64,000 bases of DNA from Actinomycetes bacterium (lineage in GTDB: Bacteria; Actinomycetota; Actinomycetes; Mycobacteriales; Mycobacteriaceae): assembly GCA_022601135.1 (NCBI GenBank), contig JAHZJB010000064.1:1-64000 (forward strand), given 5' to 3'. The notes below the pieces were generated by a model, which made no database searches, had not been told where the DNA came from, and saw only the letters and a program-made list of their open reading frames with translations. Below, piece by piece: positions 24,101 through 32,560 of this stretch. The stretch's first letter is position 1; each line of letters starts with the position of its first letter. The position numbers and the translations under genes were made by a program.

Positions 24101-25607
24101 GCAGGATCTCTACGAAAACCAATCGGTGGCCGCGCTGGCCAAGGTGCTGACCGCCCGCTACGCCGAGGGCGGCCTGGCTCGGCAATCGTTCGACGACTCC
24201 ACCAATCCGCCGTTGCCGCCCAACGTGGCGTATCTGCTGGAACACGGCCTGCGCGATGTGGGCCGCTGGCGGATTCCGGTGGTCCTGCAGCTGCGCGCCG
24301 ACATCGACGAGGAGGACGTCCGGGCGGTACTGACCGCCGTGACCACCGCGCACGACGCCCTGCGGGTGCATCTCGTGGCGCGCGCCGGTAATTGGGACCA
24401 GCAGATCGCCGAGGCGGGGGAGTTCACCGCACTGGTGACCAGGCAGCTCCCCACCGGTCCGGATGCCCCTGCGGCCGGCAGCCCCGACGAGCGCGAACTG
24501 GTACGGGCGATTCTCGAAGAACAGATCCGCGAACACCAGCTGCTGAATTCACCGCTGACGGCCACGTTCATCCGCAGGGCGGACGGCGGCGCCTCATACC
24601 TGGCGCTCGGTGTGCACGGGATCGCGGCCGACATGCCCAGTGATTCGGTCTCCCGCGACGTACTGCTCACCGACATATTCACCGCGTTCAACCAACGGAT
24701 GTCGGGAGAGGAGGTGGTGTTGGCACCGGTCTCGACGTCGTGGCGCGAGTGGTCGCAGCGGTGCGCGGGGCTGGCCAGCCATCCGGCGGTTCTCGCCAGC
24801 CGCGACTACTGGTTCGAGGCCGCCGCGAAGTCCACCTTGAGCGTGGCGGGCCCGGAGGCCGCGCAACCGCCGGGATCCGATGACTTCGTGCGACTGTCGT
24901 CAGCGCTGTCGATCGCCGACACCGGCGAGGTCGACGACGCACGGCGCAGGTTGCGGTTACCGGTCGAGGAAATCCTGCTCGCGGCACTCGGACGCACCGT
25001 CGCAGCCACCGTCGGCGACGGCTTCGTTGCCGTGGACCTGGGGGGCCGGGGCCGCTCGGTGCTCAAGCCCGACATCGACCTGCAGCGCACCCCTGGCCTG
25101 TTCACCGCGTTCCATCCGATCGCGCTGCCCAGCGCGTCGGTCCAAACCAGCAGTGCCAAGCAGTTGCTGGATGATGTTCGGGACACGCTGAAGGCCGTGC
25201 CGCACTACGGCATCGGATACGGCCTGCTGCGCTACCTGTACGCCCCGACGGCGCGCGCACTGGGCTCCGCGCGGCCCGCCGACATCCTGTTCTCCCATGT
25301 CGGAACCATTCCCGATGCGCCGGCCGATCAACCTGCGGACGCGCCGGTTCGGTTCGACTCCGACACGGCGATGCCGATTCGCGACGCCCTGCCCGGCCTC
25401 GGCCACGCCGTGGAGCTTCGGGTGTACCGGGCCGGCGGGGTCTTGCACCTGGACTGGTGGTACGACAGTCGTCGGCTCGGCCCCACCGACGCGGAGTCCT
25501 TCGCCCAGCAGTACTCGTCTGCCCTGCTCGAGATCGTGCGGGGCGCGCTGGCCGAGGAGGATTCCGATTCGGCCACCGACGATCTGGCGTTGGTCGATTT
25601 GTCGTGA
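21099..25607 (+). CDS. ppsE: Phthiocerol-type terminal PKS, PpsE-like (KS-AT-ACP-condensation-like)
   Basis: A 1502-aa terminal PKS. It has a KS (~15-440; TACSSS Cys ~193), an AT (GHSIGE ~648; HAFH ~747), an ACP of the NRPS-like LGGDSLIAIS type (Ser ~981) and a C-terminal condensation/acyltransferase-like domain (~1020-1480) whose HHxxxDG motif is degenerate (HGIAAD). There is no reductive loop and no thioesterase. In PDIM synthesis PpsE adds the last unit and the chain is handed on to PapA5 and accessory enzymes. HAFH is the malonyl-type motif in most ATs, but M. tuberculosis PpsE carries it too and is reported to use methylmalonyl-CoA. The GTG start overlaps the ppsD stop (GTGA). Confidence 0.92.
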   Translation: MTSSTGDSLSDDASGNAIAVIGMAGRFPGANSVSAFWRNLRNGVESIVDLSEEDLLAAGVTARALANRSYVRRAALMSGIEEFDADFFGFTPHAARMLDPQHRLFLQTTFHALEEAGYDPAGLEATVGVFGTSSSSGYLLHNLMSNYDPMLVIGQGASFEMVNLSLQNDKDHLATRVAHQFDFRGPALSVATACSSSLVAVHLACQSILNGECDIALAGGSSLRVPHRVGYWYEQGSMVSPTGHCRPFDVRSDGTIFGSGVGVVVLKALPDAIDDGDHIHAVIRGSALNNDGSTKMTYAAPNAMGQAEVIAEAHAVAGVDAATIGYVESHGTGTPLGDPIEIEGLRQAFDLAEQTRSAPCYIGSVKSNIGHLETAAGIAGLIKAILCLEHGAIPATLHYTSPNPELHIDRGPFRVRGADGPWEADGLRRAGVSSFGVGGTNAHVVLEEAPARSGRLQQPPSSPGPQVLVLSAKTQEALTQSREALADELSATSDMEGFRLPDAAYTLTRRRKDSIRLAAVVHDQQDAAAALRAAEMDNVFVGTGLPDWDTSDTREGRVAFLFPGQGAQHIGMARGLHDSEPVFARHFDECAAAFSDEMGYDLRAEIFDGAGRNLEHTDRAQPALFTVEYALAKLIQSYGVAPAIMAGHSIGEYPAATLAGVFDLDTAIKVVSMRARLMHAAPRGAMVAVTLSPEAIAEHLTADVDLATINDPGSSVVAGSEEAIRVFQAELAAKGIKGAVARRVRTSHAFHSRLMDPVVAEFTAFLSRITLHEPQIPLLSNVTGTTMSAAEATNPATWARQIRATVRFADELGMLLEHPDRVLVEVGPGGTLTSSAGRHPRWSDRHRAVRLMRHHAQNRSDHDTFLLALGQLWAAGVDVDWGPAWRRGAAESGGPQLITLPGYPFQKQRHWVEHNASAGWLARSGAPEGAAVGGGAAQTSTATAAAGGTSQVETALLRIWRQCLGLSDIDRNANFFELGGDSLIAISVAMTAGHEGLDLTPQDLYENQSVAALAKVLTARYAEGGLARQSFDDSTNPPLPPNVAYLLEHGLRDVGRWRIPVVLQLRADIDEEDVRAVLTAVTTAHDALRVHLVARAGNWDQQIAEAGEFTALVTRQLPTGPDAPAAGSPDERELVRAILEEQIREHQLLNSPLTATFIRRADGGASYLALGVHGIAADMPSDSVSRDVLLTDIFTAFNQRMSGEEVVLAPVSTSWREWSQRCAGLASHPAVLASRDYWFEAAAKSTLSVAGPEAAQPPGSDDFVRLSSALSIADTGEVDDARRRLRLPVEEILLAALGRTVAATVGDGFVAVDLGGRGRSVLKPDIDLQRTPGLFTAFHPIALPSASVQTSSAKQLLDDVRDTLKAVPHYGIGYGLLRYLYAPTARALGSARPADILFSHVGTIPDAPADQPADAPVRFDSDTAMPIRDALPGLGHAVELRVYRAGGVLHLDWWYDSRRLGPTDAESFAQQYSSALLEIVRGALAEEDSDSATDDLALVDLS

Positions 25608-25667
25608 TCATCGAATGCCACGGCCAGGCCGATCCGGTCGTGCTGAGTTCGGGATTAGGAGGAGCGC

Positions 25668-26675
25668 GTGGTCAGCTCTGACACGGCTGTGTTCGTCGCC
25701 GGAATCAAGAAGTCCTTTGGTGAGGTCACCGCGCTCCGCGACGTCAGTTTCGAGGTCGGCCGCGGCGAGGTGCTGGGCCTGCTCGGCCCCAACGGGGCCG
25801 GCAAGACCACGACGGTGAACATCCTGTCCACGCTGATCACACCCGATTCTGGCCACGCGATCATCGCCGGGCACGACGTCATGAACGACCCCGCCGGGGT
25901 GCGGCGCTCGCTGATGCTGACCGGTCAGCATGTCGCCCTCGACGACCTGCTGACCGGCCGCGAGAACCTGCTCATGTTCGGCCGCCTGCAAGGACTTAAG
26001 AAAAAGGTGGCCAAGGAGCGGGCGCAGGAGCTGCTCGAGCAGTTCGACCTCGTTGATGCCGGAGACCGCGCCGTCGGCAACTACTCAGGAGGCATGAAGC
26101 GCCGCATCGACATCGCGTGCGGATTGGTGGTCCGGCCCGAAGTGGTCTTTCTCGACGAGCCCACGACGGGACTGGATCCACGCAGCCGGCAAGCTATCTG
26201 GGAGCTGGTCACCGACTTCAAAGAGGCCGGGATCGCCACGCTGTTGACCACACAGTACCTCGAAGAGGCCGACCTGCTCAGCGACCGCATCATCGTGATC
26301 GACAAGGGCACCGTTATCGCCGAAGGGACAGCCGAGCAGCTGAAACAACGCACCGGCGGCACCTACTGCGAAATAGTTCCGAGCCGACCGGATGCCGTCC
26401 CGGCGATGGTCACGGCACTGGGATCAATGGTGCCCGACGCGGTCCGACGTGGCCTCTCGGAGACCTCGGGCCAGATCTCCATGCCGGCACCCGACGGTCC
26501 GGCGACCCTGATGGAGGCGCTGCGCCGGCTCAGCGAGGCCGATATCGAGTTGGCGGACATCGCATTACGCAGGCCCTCGCTCGACGAGGTGTTCCTCGCT
26601 CTGACCGGTGATCACAGCGGCGGGGCCGGGCAGGACCGGGCGGATAGCGTCGCGGCGGCGGACGCGCTCGCGTGA
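25668..26675 (+). CDS. drrA: ABC transporter ATP-binding protein, DrrA-like
   Basis: A 335-aa ABC ATPase of the daunorubicin-resistance/DrrA family. The Walker A is GPNGAGKTT (~residue 40-48), the signature YSGGMKRR, and the Walker B VVFLDEPTTGLDP; the DrrA C-terminal extension (ELADIALRRPSLDEVF) is present. In mycobacteria DrrA pairs with DrrB and DrrC to export PDIM-type lipids. The GTG start has a strong AGGAGG Shine-Dalgarno at 25657-25662, 5 nt upstream, and lies 60 bp after ppsE. The stop overlaps the drrB start. Confidence 0.94.
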   Translation: MVSSDTAVFVAGIKKSFGEVTALRDVSFEVGRGEVLGLLGPNGAGKTTTVNILSTLITPDSGHAIIAGHDVMNDPAGVRRSLMLTGQHVALDDLLTGRENLLMFGRLQGLKKKVAKERAQELLEQFDLVDAGDRAVGNYSGGMKRRIDIACGLVVRPEVVFLDEPTTGLDPRSRQAIWELVTDFKEAGIATLLTTQYLEEADLLSDRIIVIDKGTVIAEGTAEQLKQRTGGTYCEIVPSRPDAVPAMVTALGSMVPDAVRRGLSETSGQISMPAPDGPATLMEALRRLSEADIELADIALRRPSLDEVFLALTGDHSGGAGQDRADSVAAADALA

Positions 26676-27490
26676 TCGACCAGTCCGCTGTTCCACACGC
26701 CGCGCGGCCCGCGGTCTCCACCGTCCAACAGTGGTGGGTGCTCACGGTTCGGATGATCACCCCAACGCTGCGCAACGGGGAGTTGGCCACCCAGGTCGTC
26801 GGTTCGATCGTCTTCACCATCGGGTTCTACCTGCCCCTCAAGCAGCTGATGGGCAATGCCCAGCCGCTGAGCAGCTACGCCCAGTACCTGACCCCATTGA
26901 TTGTGCTGCAGGCGATCTGGTTCGCCGCAGTGTCGGCCGCGTTCCGGTCGGCGACCGACTCCGTTCAGGGAATCAATCGCCGTTTTCGGGCCATGCCGAT
27001 CACCCCGCTGACCCCGTTGGCCTCCCGGATGACCGCCAGCATGTACCGCTGCTGCATCGCGCTGGTGGTCTCGATTGTCTGCGGCCATGTGATCGGATTT
27101 CGGTTCCACAACGGGATCGTCAACGCCATCGGTTTCGTCGCGCTGGCCCTGCTGATCGGTGCGGCGCTGGCATTCCTCGGCGATCTCATCGGCATCGTCA
27201 CCGAGAACCCCGAAGCGACCGCGCCCCTGATGCTGGTACCCCAGCTGACCTTGGGATTGGCCTCCGTCGGCCTGCAGCCCGTCGAAAACTTCCCGGACTG
27301 GATCCACGGCTTCGTCCGCAACCAGCCGCTGTCCCAGTGGGTCTATGGATTGCAGGCGCTGGCCGGCGACAGCACCGGCGCGGCACCTGAAGTGACCTGG
27401 TCGGTGATGGTGCCAGGGTTGGCGTGGGCGGCCGGCTTCATCGCGGTGGCGGTGTCGCTGCACGCGGTGGTGACCAGGAGACGACGGTGA
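26672..27490 (+). CDS. drrB: ABC-2 type transporter permease, DrrB-like
   Basis: A 272-aa integral membrane permease with about six hydrophobic segments and the ABC-2 pattern. FRSATDSVQGINRRFRAMPITPLTPL and FVRNQPLSQWV-type segments match M. tuberculosis DrrB from memory. With DrrA and DrrC it should form the lipid exporter in the cytoplasmic membrane. The GTG start overlaps the drrA stop and its own stop overlaps the drrC start, both as GTGA, so the three subunits are translationally coupled. Confidence 0.93.
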   Translation: MIDQSAVPHAARPAVSTVQQWWVLTVRMITPTLRNGELATQVVGSIVFTIGFYLPLKQLMGNAQPLSSYAQYLTPLIVLQAIWFAAVSAAFRSATDSVQGINRRFRAMPITPLTPLASRMTASMYRCCIALVVSIVCGHVIGFRFHNGIVNAIGFVALALLIGAALAFLGDLIGIVTENPEATAPLMLVPQLTLGLASVGLQPVENFPDWIHGFVRNQPLSQWVYGLQALAGDSTGAAPEVTWSVMVPGLAWAAGFIAVAVSLHAVVTRRRR

Positions 27491-28356
27491 CGACACCACC
27501 CACCGAACTGACCGGCGGTCTCGCGGCGCCGCGAGCGTCGGGCCGCCCCAGGGGGCGGCACCGCGTGCACAAAGCGCGGGAGAATTCCCCGAGGCGCCTG
27601 ATCCCGCAGACGGGGGTGCTCACCGCGCGGATCCTGCGTCGCTGGAGCCGGGATCCAGCGACGATGGTGCAGTCACTGGTGATGCCCGCCGGCTTTCTGG
27701 TGGCGCTGGACATCGTGCTCGGCGACGGCATCGAGAAAGTGACCGGTCATAGCGGACTGTACGGTCAGGTTCCGCTGGTTGCGCTGGTCGGCGGAATGAC
27801 CGGGTCCATCATCGGTGCCGTCAGCATCATGCGCGAACGTGACGCCGGCTTGCTGTCGCGGTTCTGGGTGGTTCCCGTGCATCGCGGTGCGGGCCTGCTG
27901 GCCCGGCTGACGGCCGACATCGTCCGCATCGTGGTGATCACGCTGGCGGTCCTCTGCGTGGGCGTGGCCTTGGGTTTCCGTTTCGAACAGGGCGTTCCCG
28001 CGGCCATCGCCTGGGTGTTCATGCCCGCCATCTTCGGTGTCGCACTGTCGGCGGCGGTGCTCACCCTTGCGTTGTACTCATCGAGCACGATCGTGCCGCA
28101 GGCCACCGAGATCATCATTGCCATGCTGATGTTCTTCTCCATCGGCTTCGTCCCGCTCGACCAGTACCCCGAGTGGCTGCAACCGGTCGTCGAACACCAG
28201 CCCGTCAGCTATACCATCGAGGCGATGCGGGGCCTGTCCCTCGAGGGGCCGATCGCCGAACCGGTCATGGGGACGGTCGCCTGGTCGGCGGGCATCGCCG
28301 CCCTGTGCGCCGTACCGTTGCTGATCGGCTATCGCAGGGCCAGCAAACGTGGCTGA
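27487..28356 (+). CDS. drrC: ABC-2 type transporter permease, DrrC-like
   Basis: A 289-aa membrane permease of the DrrB/DrrC family. Characteristic stretches are MRERDAGLLSRFWVLP-type (here FWVVPVHRGAGLLARL), GVALGFRFEQG and EHQPVSYTIEAMRGL. The ORF track begins at 27424, but the GTG at 27487 in the GTGA overlap with drrB gives normal coupling and a family-like length (M. tuberculosis DrrC is 276 aa from memory). The N-terminal ~35 residues are basic and cytoplasmic. It is the third component of the lipid exporter. Confidence 0.92.
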   Translation: MTTPPTELTGGLAAPRASGRPRGRHRVHKARENSPRRLIPQTGVLTARILRRWSRDPATMVQSLVMPAGFLVALDIVLGDGIEKVTGHSGLYGQVPLVALVGGMTGSIIGAVSIMRERDAGLLSRFWVVPVHRGAGLLARLTADIVRIVVITLAVLCVGVALGFRFEQGVPAAIAWVFMPAIFGVALSAAVLTLALYSSSTIVPQATEIIIAMLMFFSIGFVPLDQYPEWLQPVVEHQPVSYTIEAMRGLSLEGPIAEPVMGTVAWSAGIAALCAVPLLIGYRRASKRG

Positions 28357-28413
28357 TCATCGCTCGTTTTTTTCCGACGAGATCGTTTCCGACTGTGCAG
28401 GGAGTCTGACGTG

Positions 28414-29670
28414 ATGTTTCCTTCATCGGGTATCCGGAAGCTGGCGCGCAGCGAGGAGATGTTCGCCGAAACCCACAATTTCGTCGGGCTGGCGGCGCAT
28501 GCCGAGGGCCCGGTCGATCCCGACGCCCTGGCAGAGGCATTCGACGCGCTGCTGCAGGCTCATCCGGTATTGGGAGGCCACCTCGAGCAGGGCCCCGATG
28601 GCCGCTGGGAGATTGTCCTGGACGATCTGATGCATCCCGGTATCGAGGTCGTCGAACTCGACGGCGAGGCCGAGGCTCCTCCGCTGATCTTCGATCAGAC
28701 CGTGTCGTTGGTGCACCTGCGCTTGACCATCCGTGACGGGAAGGCGCAGCCCACGCTGTACATCCACCACAGCCTGGCAGACGGGCATCATCAGTTCAGC
28801 CTCATCGAAGAGTTGTTCTCCACCTACACCGACCTGGTCACGACGGGCACCGCCGGGCCGATGACGGTGCATTCGGCTCCTGAGCCGCTTGAGGTGATCC
28901 TGGCCAATCGGGGGGTGGAGAAGAAGACTCGGTCCGGGCTGGAGCGTCTGCTGGCCGCGATGTTCGTCTACGATCTCCCGCCCTCGCGGCGCGCCCCTGC
29001 CGAGGTGAATCCCGTTCTACCGCAGCGTGTCCCGATGGAGTACTGCACACTGTCCGAGCGAGACACCGAAAACATCATCGGCTTCTGCCGAGCCCACAAG
29101 CTCGGGTTGAACAGCCTGCTGTCGGCGGCCGTCCTGATGGCCGAGTGGCAGCTCCGCAAAACCCCGAACATCCCGGTGCCCTACGTATACCCGGTCGACC
29201 TTCGTTATCTGCTGTCGCCGCCGGTTTCCGCCACCGAGTCCACCAATCCGGTCGGCATCGCCACCTACCTGGCCGAGATCGACGGGAATACCGACGTCGT
29301 CGCGCTCGCCCGCGACATCAACGACACGTTCAAGAAGGACATTGCCGATGGCGTGATCCAGCAGAGCTTCCTGCACTTCAGTCCCCAGTACGTGGGCAAC
29401 CCGCCTGGACTGCCCGACGTCGTCATGTTCACCGACAACGGCATCGTGCCCCCGATGCGCACGCCGCCGGAGATGCGGCTGACGGCCAGTCACGGCGAGT
29501 TCTACTTCGCGGTGGGAGCCGGCATCGAAATCTACACCAGCAAGATTTTCAACGGCCAGCTGATGCTCGAGTATCACTCTCACGGACCGGAACCCGAGAA
29601 GTCCGTCGCCGCGATCGAAGCCCAGCTACGCCGCATTGCCGACGAGCAGGCAGCCGCCAGTGCCGGTTAG
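28414..29670 (+). CDS. papA5: Polyketide-associated acyltransferase, PapA5-like
   Basis: A 418-aa condensation-fold acyltransferase. The catalytic motif is HHSLADGHH (~residue 118), matching the HHxxxDG motif of PapA5, and [15 protein letters not shown] is a second family segment. PapA5 esterifies the hydroxyls of the phthiocerol chain with methyl-branched acids taken directly from the ACP of mycocerosic acid synthase. Here the likely donor is the MAS-like PKS at the left edge. The ATG at 28414 aligns with the M. tuberculosis N-terminus (MFPxSxIRKL); a GTG at 28411 is also possible. GGGAG lies upstream. It is the last gene of the + strand assembly line and converges on the methyltransferase 4 bp away. 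Confidence 0.93.
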   Translation: MFPSSGIRKLARSEEMFAETHNFVGLAAHAEGPVDPDALAEAFDALLQAHPVLGGHLEQGPDGRWEIVLDDLMHPGIEVVELDGEAEAPPLIFDQTVSLVHLRLTIRDGKAQPTLYIHHSLADGHHQFSLIEELFSTYTDLVTTGTAGPMTVHSAPEPLEVILANRGVEKKTRSGLERLLAAMFVYDLPPSRRAPAEVNPVLPQRVPMEYCTLSERDTENIIGFCRAHKLGLNSLLSAAVLMAEWQLRKTPNIPVPYVYPVDLRYLLSPPVSATESTNPVGIATYLAEIDGNTDVVALARDINDTFKKDIADGVIQQSFLHFSPQYVGNPPGLPDVVMFTDNGIVPPMRTPPEMRLTASHGEFYFAVGAGIEIYTSKIFNGQLMLEYHSHGPEPEKSVAAIEAQLRRIADEQAAASAG

Positions 29671-29674
29671 TGGG

Positions 29675-30514
29675 TCAGCTGCCGTGCGCCGGGGGGCCGA
29701 AGGCAAACCGGTGGTACTGCAACGCCTTGTTCAGCGGTGGAACCAACCGCACGGCGCGTTTTGCCGCCTGCAGGCCCGGCGAGGCCCGGCGGTACGTACT
29801 CGCGCTGAAAAACGTTGCAGCACAGAGCAATCGGAGTTCAGGCAGGTTTTCGAGTATGGCCTGCGGACTGTTGACGGCCCAATGCAGTGTCGAACCCGAA
29901 GTGCGGACGAGGGATTGGGTCTTCTGCGATTTGATCGCCAACCAGTTGAAGAAGTCGATCTGAACTTCACCGGTGCCGAAGCGGTCGATGAAACGCTGGA
30001 GCAGCGCGAGTCCTTCATCCTCGGTCAGGTACATGCTGATGCCCTCGGCGATGAGCAGCGTCGACCGATCAGCCGGAATCTGGTTCAGCCATTCCGGCTC
30101 GGTGGCCGGCGTGGCGATGAGTCCATAGTTCGGCCGGCTCGGGTAGATCTGCTCGCGCAGCGCGATCACCTGCGGGAAATCCACGTCGTACCAACGCACG
30201 TCGGCGCCAGGATTGATCCGGAAAACCCGGCAGTCCAGGCCACATCCGAGATGAACCACGGTGCACTCCGGGTGGGCCGCGATGAACTGACGCACCCAGA
30301 TGTCGTACTGGGCGGTGCGCACCGTGAACAGCGGGGCCCACTTCGGCGTGATCTCGAGCTCGCGCCAATCGAAATCGAGCTTGTCGATCGCTTCCCTGGC
30401 GAACCGGTCCCCCAGAATGGGTCTGTCGAAGTCGGCGTCGAGAGCCTTCAGATACAAGGTCGACAGCATCGTCTTCGCCGGACCGCTGAGGTTGACCGAC
30501 ACTTTCCCGCTCAC
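29675..30514 (-). CDS. Class I SAM-dependent methyltransferase, LCM/O-methyltransferase type
   Basis: A 279-aa methyltransferase of the leucine carboxyl methyltransferase-like family (often annotated as polyketide O-methyltransferase). The SAM-binding motif I is VVHLGCGLDCRVF, followed by WYDVDFPQVIALR and the acidic/Ser-rich LLIAEGISMYL. The ORF track extends to 30682 across the divergent gene; the GTG at 30514 is chosen because a TANNNT hexamer sits 7 nt before it. Its position beside papA5 suggests O-methylation of the polyketide product, but substrate cannot be read from sequence. It is distantly related to the methyltransferase at 39949-40776. Confidence 0.82.
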   Translation of the reverse strand: MSGKVSVNLSGPAKTMLSTLYLKALDADFDRPILGDRFAREAIDKLDFDWRELEITPKWAPLFTVRTAQYDIWVRQFIAAHPECTVVHLGCGLDCRVFRINPGADVRWYDVDFPQVIALREQIYPSRPNYGLIATPATEPEWLNQIPADRSTLLIAEGISMYLTEDEGLALLQRFIDRFGTGEVQIDFFNWLAIKSQKTQSLVRTSGSTLHWAVNSPQAILENLPELRLLCAATFFSASTYRRASPGLQAAKRAVRLVPPLNKALQYHRFAFGPPAHGS

Positions 30515-30521
30515 GTATGTG

Positions 30522-30527
30522 AGGCTA
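30522..30527 (-). promoter_or_regulatory. Putative -10 hexamer (TAGCCT) for leaderless methyltransferase mRNA
   Basis: On the minus strand TAGCCT lies 7 nt before the GTG at 30514, the spacing of mycobacterial TANNNT -10 elements whose transcript begins at the start codon. Found by eye only. Confidence 0.4.
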
Positions 30528-30600
30528 AGCGCAAGGCCCCTTCTACGGCACGCCGGGGCAAGGTTCACCAGGGAGTCACCAAGGACGAGGAGCGCGAACC

Positions 30601-31299
30601 ATGACCAACGCCAGCGCCGACGAGCTGCGGGAACGGGCGCCGCGGGTGCTGCTGTTGTATTACAGCTACACAGGGCAGTCACGGAAAGTCCTCGAGGCCG
30701 CCGGAGAGGTGTTCCGCGAGCGCGGATACGACGTCACCGAGGCGCCGATAGAGTTCACCGACCCGCGGTACGCCGAACGATTCTCGCGATTCCCGATGCG
30801 CAAGGTTTGGCCGGATTTTCTTGGCATGCTGCCCGCTCAGACGCTGCAGCGCACCGGGGACATCCGAACCCCCGATGCGGTGCGCACCGGTGACTACGAC
30901 CTGATCTGCATCGGTTCGCCGACCTGGTGGCGAACGGTGTCGATGCCGCTACGCTCCTTCCTCAAATCCCACGAGGCGCGGAACCTGTTGGACGGCAAGC
31001 GCTTCGCGGTGTTCGCCGTGTGCCGCAGGTACTGGCGGGAGAACCTCACCGGGGTACGCAAGCTTGCCGAGAAGAAAGGGGGTCGTTACGTGGACGGCAT
31101 CCACTTCACCTACCCCGGCGGCCAGCTGCCGTCGATGCTGTCGCTGACCAGCTATCTGGGTTCGGGGGAGTACAAGGACCGCTACCTCGGTGTCAGACTG
31201 CCGCCGACCAACATCAACGACGAGCAGATCGAGGAATCCCGGCGATTTGCCGCTCGTATCGCCGACAAGGTCTTCGGCAAGCAACCACAGGGGAAGTAA
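30601..31299 (+). CDS. Flavodoxin-family protein
   Basis: A 232-aa protein with a flavodoxin-like fold. The N-terminal phosphate-loop pattern is LLYYSYTGQSRKVLEAA, and the middle strand-loop is DLICIGSPTWWRTVSMPL, which resembles FMN-binding loops. The C-terminal part (residues ~140-232) is longer than in short-chain flavodoxins. It probably carries electrons or reduces a small substrate with FMN. It starts 86 bp from the divergent methyltransferase and is followed 5 bp later by the DUF2505-like gene, so it likely heads a three-gene operon with that gene and the nitroreductase. A role in tailoring the lipid is only suggested by position. Confidence 0.75.
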   Translation: MTNASADELRERAPRVLLLYYSYTGQSRKVLEAAGEVFRERGYDVTEAPIEFTDPRYAERFSRFPMRKVWPDFLGMLPAQTLQRTGDIRTPDAVRTGDYDLICIGSPTWWRTVSMPLRSFLKSHEARNLLDGKRFAVFAVCRRYWRENLTGVRKLAEKKGGRYVDGIHFTYPGGQLPSMLSLTSYLGSGEYKDRYLGVRLPPTNINDEQIEESRRFAARIADKVFGKQPQGK

Positions 31300-31304
31300 C
31301 CGCC

Positions 31305-31826
31305 GTGCCGTGCTCATTCGACGTGACCGCCGAGGCCGTTGCGGGAGTAGCCGAAGTGCAGAAAGCGCTCCGGGACAGGGCCTACTGGCTGGCCAGGCTG
31401 GCCAAGTACGGCGGGGATTCGATGACGTTGGAATCGCTCGAGGTCGGTGACGACGGCACCACCGTCGTGCACACCATCCAGGATCTGCGCGGGCACATGC
31501 TGCCCGGCGGGATCGGCCGGTTGCTGCCGGGCGACACGCAGATCATGCGCACCGAATCGTGGCGGTCTGCGACCGACGGTGGGCAGGTGCATGGCCACTT
31601 CACCATCAGTGCTCGCGGGGTGCCCAGTTCCGGGTCGGGCACCATGGTGCTGAAACCCACCAGAGCCGACCCCGCGCTCGGTTCCAGCCTGCGTATCCGC
31701 GGCACGATCGAGGTCAGGGTTCCGTTGGTGGGCGGCAGGATCGAGCGCTACATCACTGATCTGGTCGCCGAGGAAGTTCCGCAGATGCATCGGTTCACCG
31801 CCGAATGGATCGCCAGAGAGGCCTAG
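31305..31826 (+). CDS. DUF2505-like protein
   Basis: A 173-aa soluble protein without signal peptide. It starts with PCSFDVTAEAVAGVAEVQKAL and has a mixed alpha/beta pattern typical of the DUF2505 (SRPBCC/START-like) family found in actinobacteria; function unknown. The ORF track begins far upstream in the flavodoxin gene; the GTG at 31305 has GGGGAAG about 9 nt upstream and follows the flavodoxin stop by 5 bp. START-like folds bind hydrophobic ligands, so lipid binding is possible but unproven. Confidence 0.7.
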   Translation: MPCSFDVTAEAVAGVAEVQKALRDRAYWLARLAKYGGDSMTLESLEVGDDGTTVVHTIQDLRGHMLPGGIGRLLPGDTQIMRTESWRSATDGGQVHGHFTISARGVPSSGSGTMVLKPTRADPALGSSLRIRGTIEVRVPLVGGRIERYITDLVAEEVPQMHRFTAEWIAREA

Positions 31827-31828
31827 TC

Positions 31829-32545
31829 ATGCCCGCAGCGATGCCGACCCCGATTCCGAGCGCGGCCGAGGCGCTCGCCCGCCTCGAGATGCCCCTGATC
31901 GAGGCGATGATGACGCAACGTGCGATCCGCCGGGTTCTGCCGGACCCGGTCGACGACGAGATCGTGCTGAAGTGCATTGAGCTGGCATTGCGCGCACCGA
32001 CCGGTGCCAACGGCCAGAACTGGGAGTTCATCGTCGTCAAGGATCGGCGGATCAAGAAGAAACTGTCCCGCCGCTACCGGCTGGCGTGGCGAGTGTTCTA
32101 CCGCACCTCGATCCGCGATATCGCGTCCTACGACGAGGAGATGGCCAAGAGCGTGCGCGCCATCCAGTGGCAGGTCGATCACTTCGCCGAGATCCCCGTC
32201 CTGGTCGTGGCGTGCCTGCGGCTGACAGCCAGGGAGGGCCGCGTTCCGTATCTGCCGATGCCGCACGCGGCGGCGTCGGCATTCTTCGGTTCGATCTATC
32301 CCAGTGTGCAGAATCTGTTGCTGGCGGCGCGGTCCATGGGCTTGGGAGCGTCGCTGATCACGTTGCCGCTGTGGAATCTGACGTCCGCCAGACGAGTGCT
32401 CGGGCTTCCGACGTCGGTGACGCCGTGCGCAGTGGTGCCGCTGGGCTGGCCGCGGGGCCGGTACGGCCCGACAACACGCAGGCCAGTGGATGAGGTAGTG
32501 CACCTCGACCAGTACGGGAACCGGGCCTGGTTCGGCCCGAAATAA
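31829..32545 (+). CDS. Nitroreductase-family protein
   Basis: A 238-aa protein of the FMN-dependent nitroreductase superfamily. The N-terminal FMN contact is MTQRAIRRVLPDPVDDE, followed by ALRAPTGANGQNWEFIVV, and the middle shows SVQNLLLAARSMGLGASL; these are the family's three recognisable blocks. Substrate unknown; members reduce nitro groups, quinones or enones. The ATG lies 2 nt after the DUF2505-like stop, so the genes are probably co-transcribed, and an FMN enzyme beside a flavodoxin-family protein suggests a redox pair. Confidence 0.82.
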   Translation: MPAAMPTPIPSAAEALARLEMPLIEAMMTQRAIRRVLPDPVDDEIVLKCIELALRAPTGANGQNWEFIVVKDRRIKKKLSRRYRLAWRVFYRTSIRDIASYDEEMAKSVRAIQWQVDHFAEIPVLVVACLRLTAREGRVPYLPMPHAAASAFFGSIYPSVQNLLLAARSMGLGASLITLPLWNLTSARRVLGLPTSVTPCAVVPLGWPRGRYGPTTRRPVDEVVHLDQYGNRAWFGPK

Positions 32546-32560
32546 GCCCCCATCAGCCGA

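Noticed and set aside
2-25607. Locus taken as ordinary PDIM (ppsA-E) synthesis
   Set aside because: No ER-bearing PpsC, a KR-DH module order, a different AT motif set and an upstream MAS-like PKS do not fit.
29636-30604. 322-aa + strand ORF opposite the first methyltransferase
   Set aside because: The minus frame has SAM-binding motifs; this frame is composition-driven.
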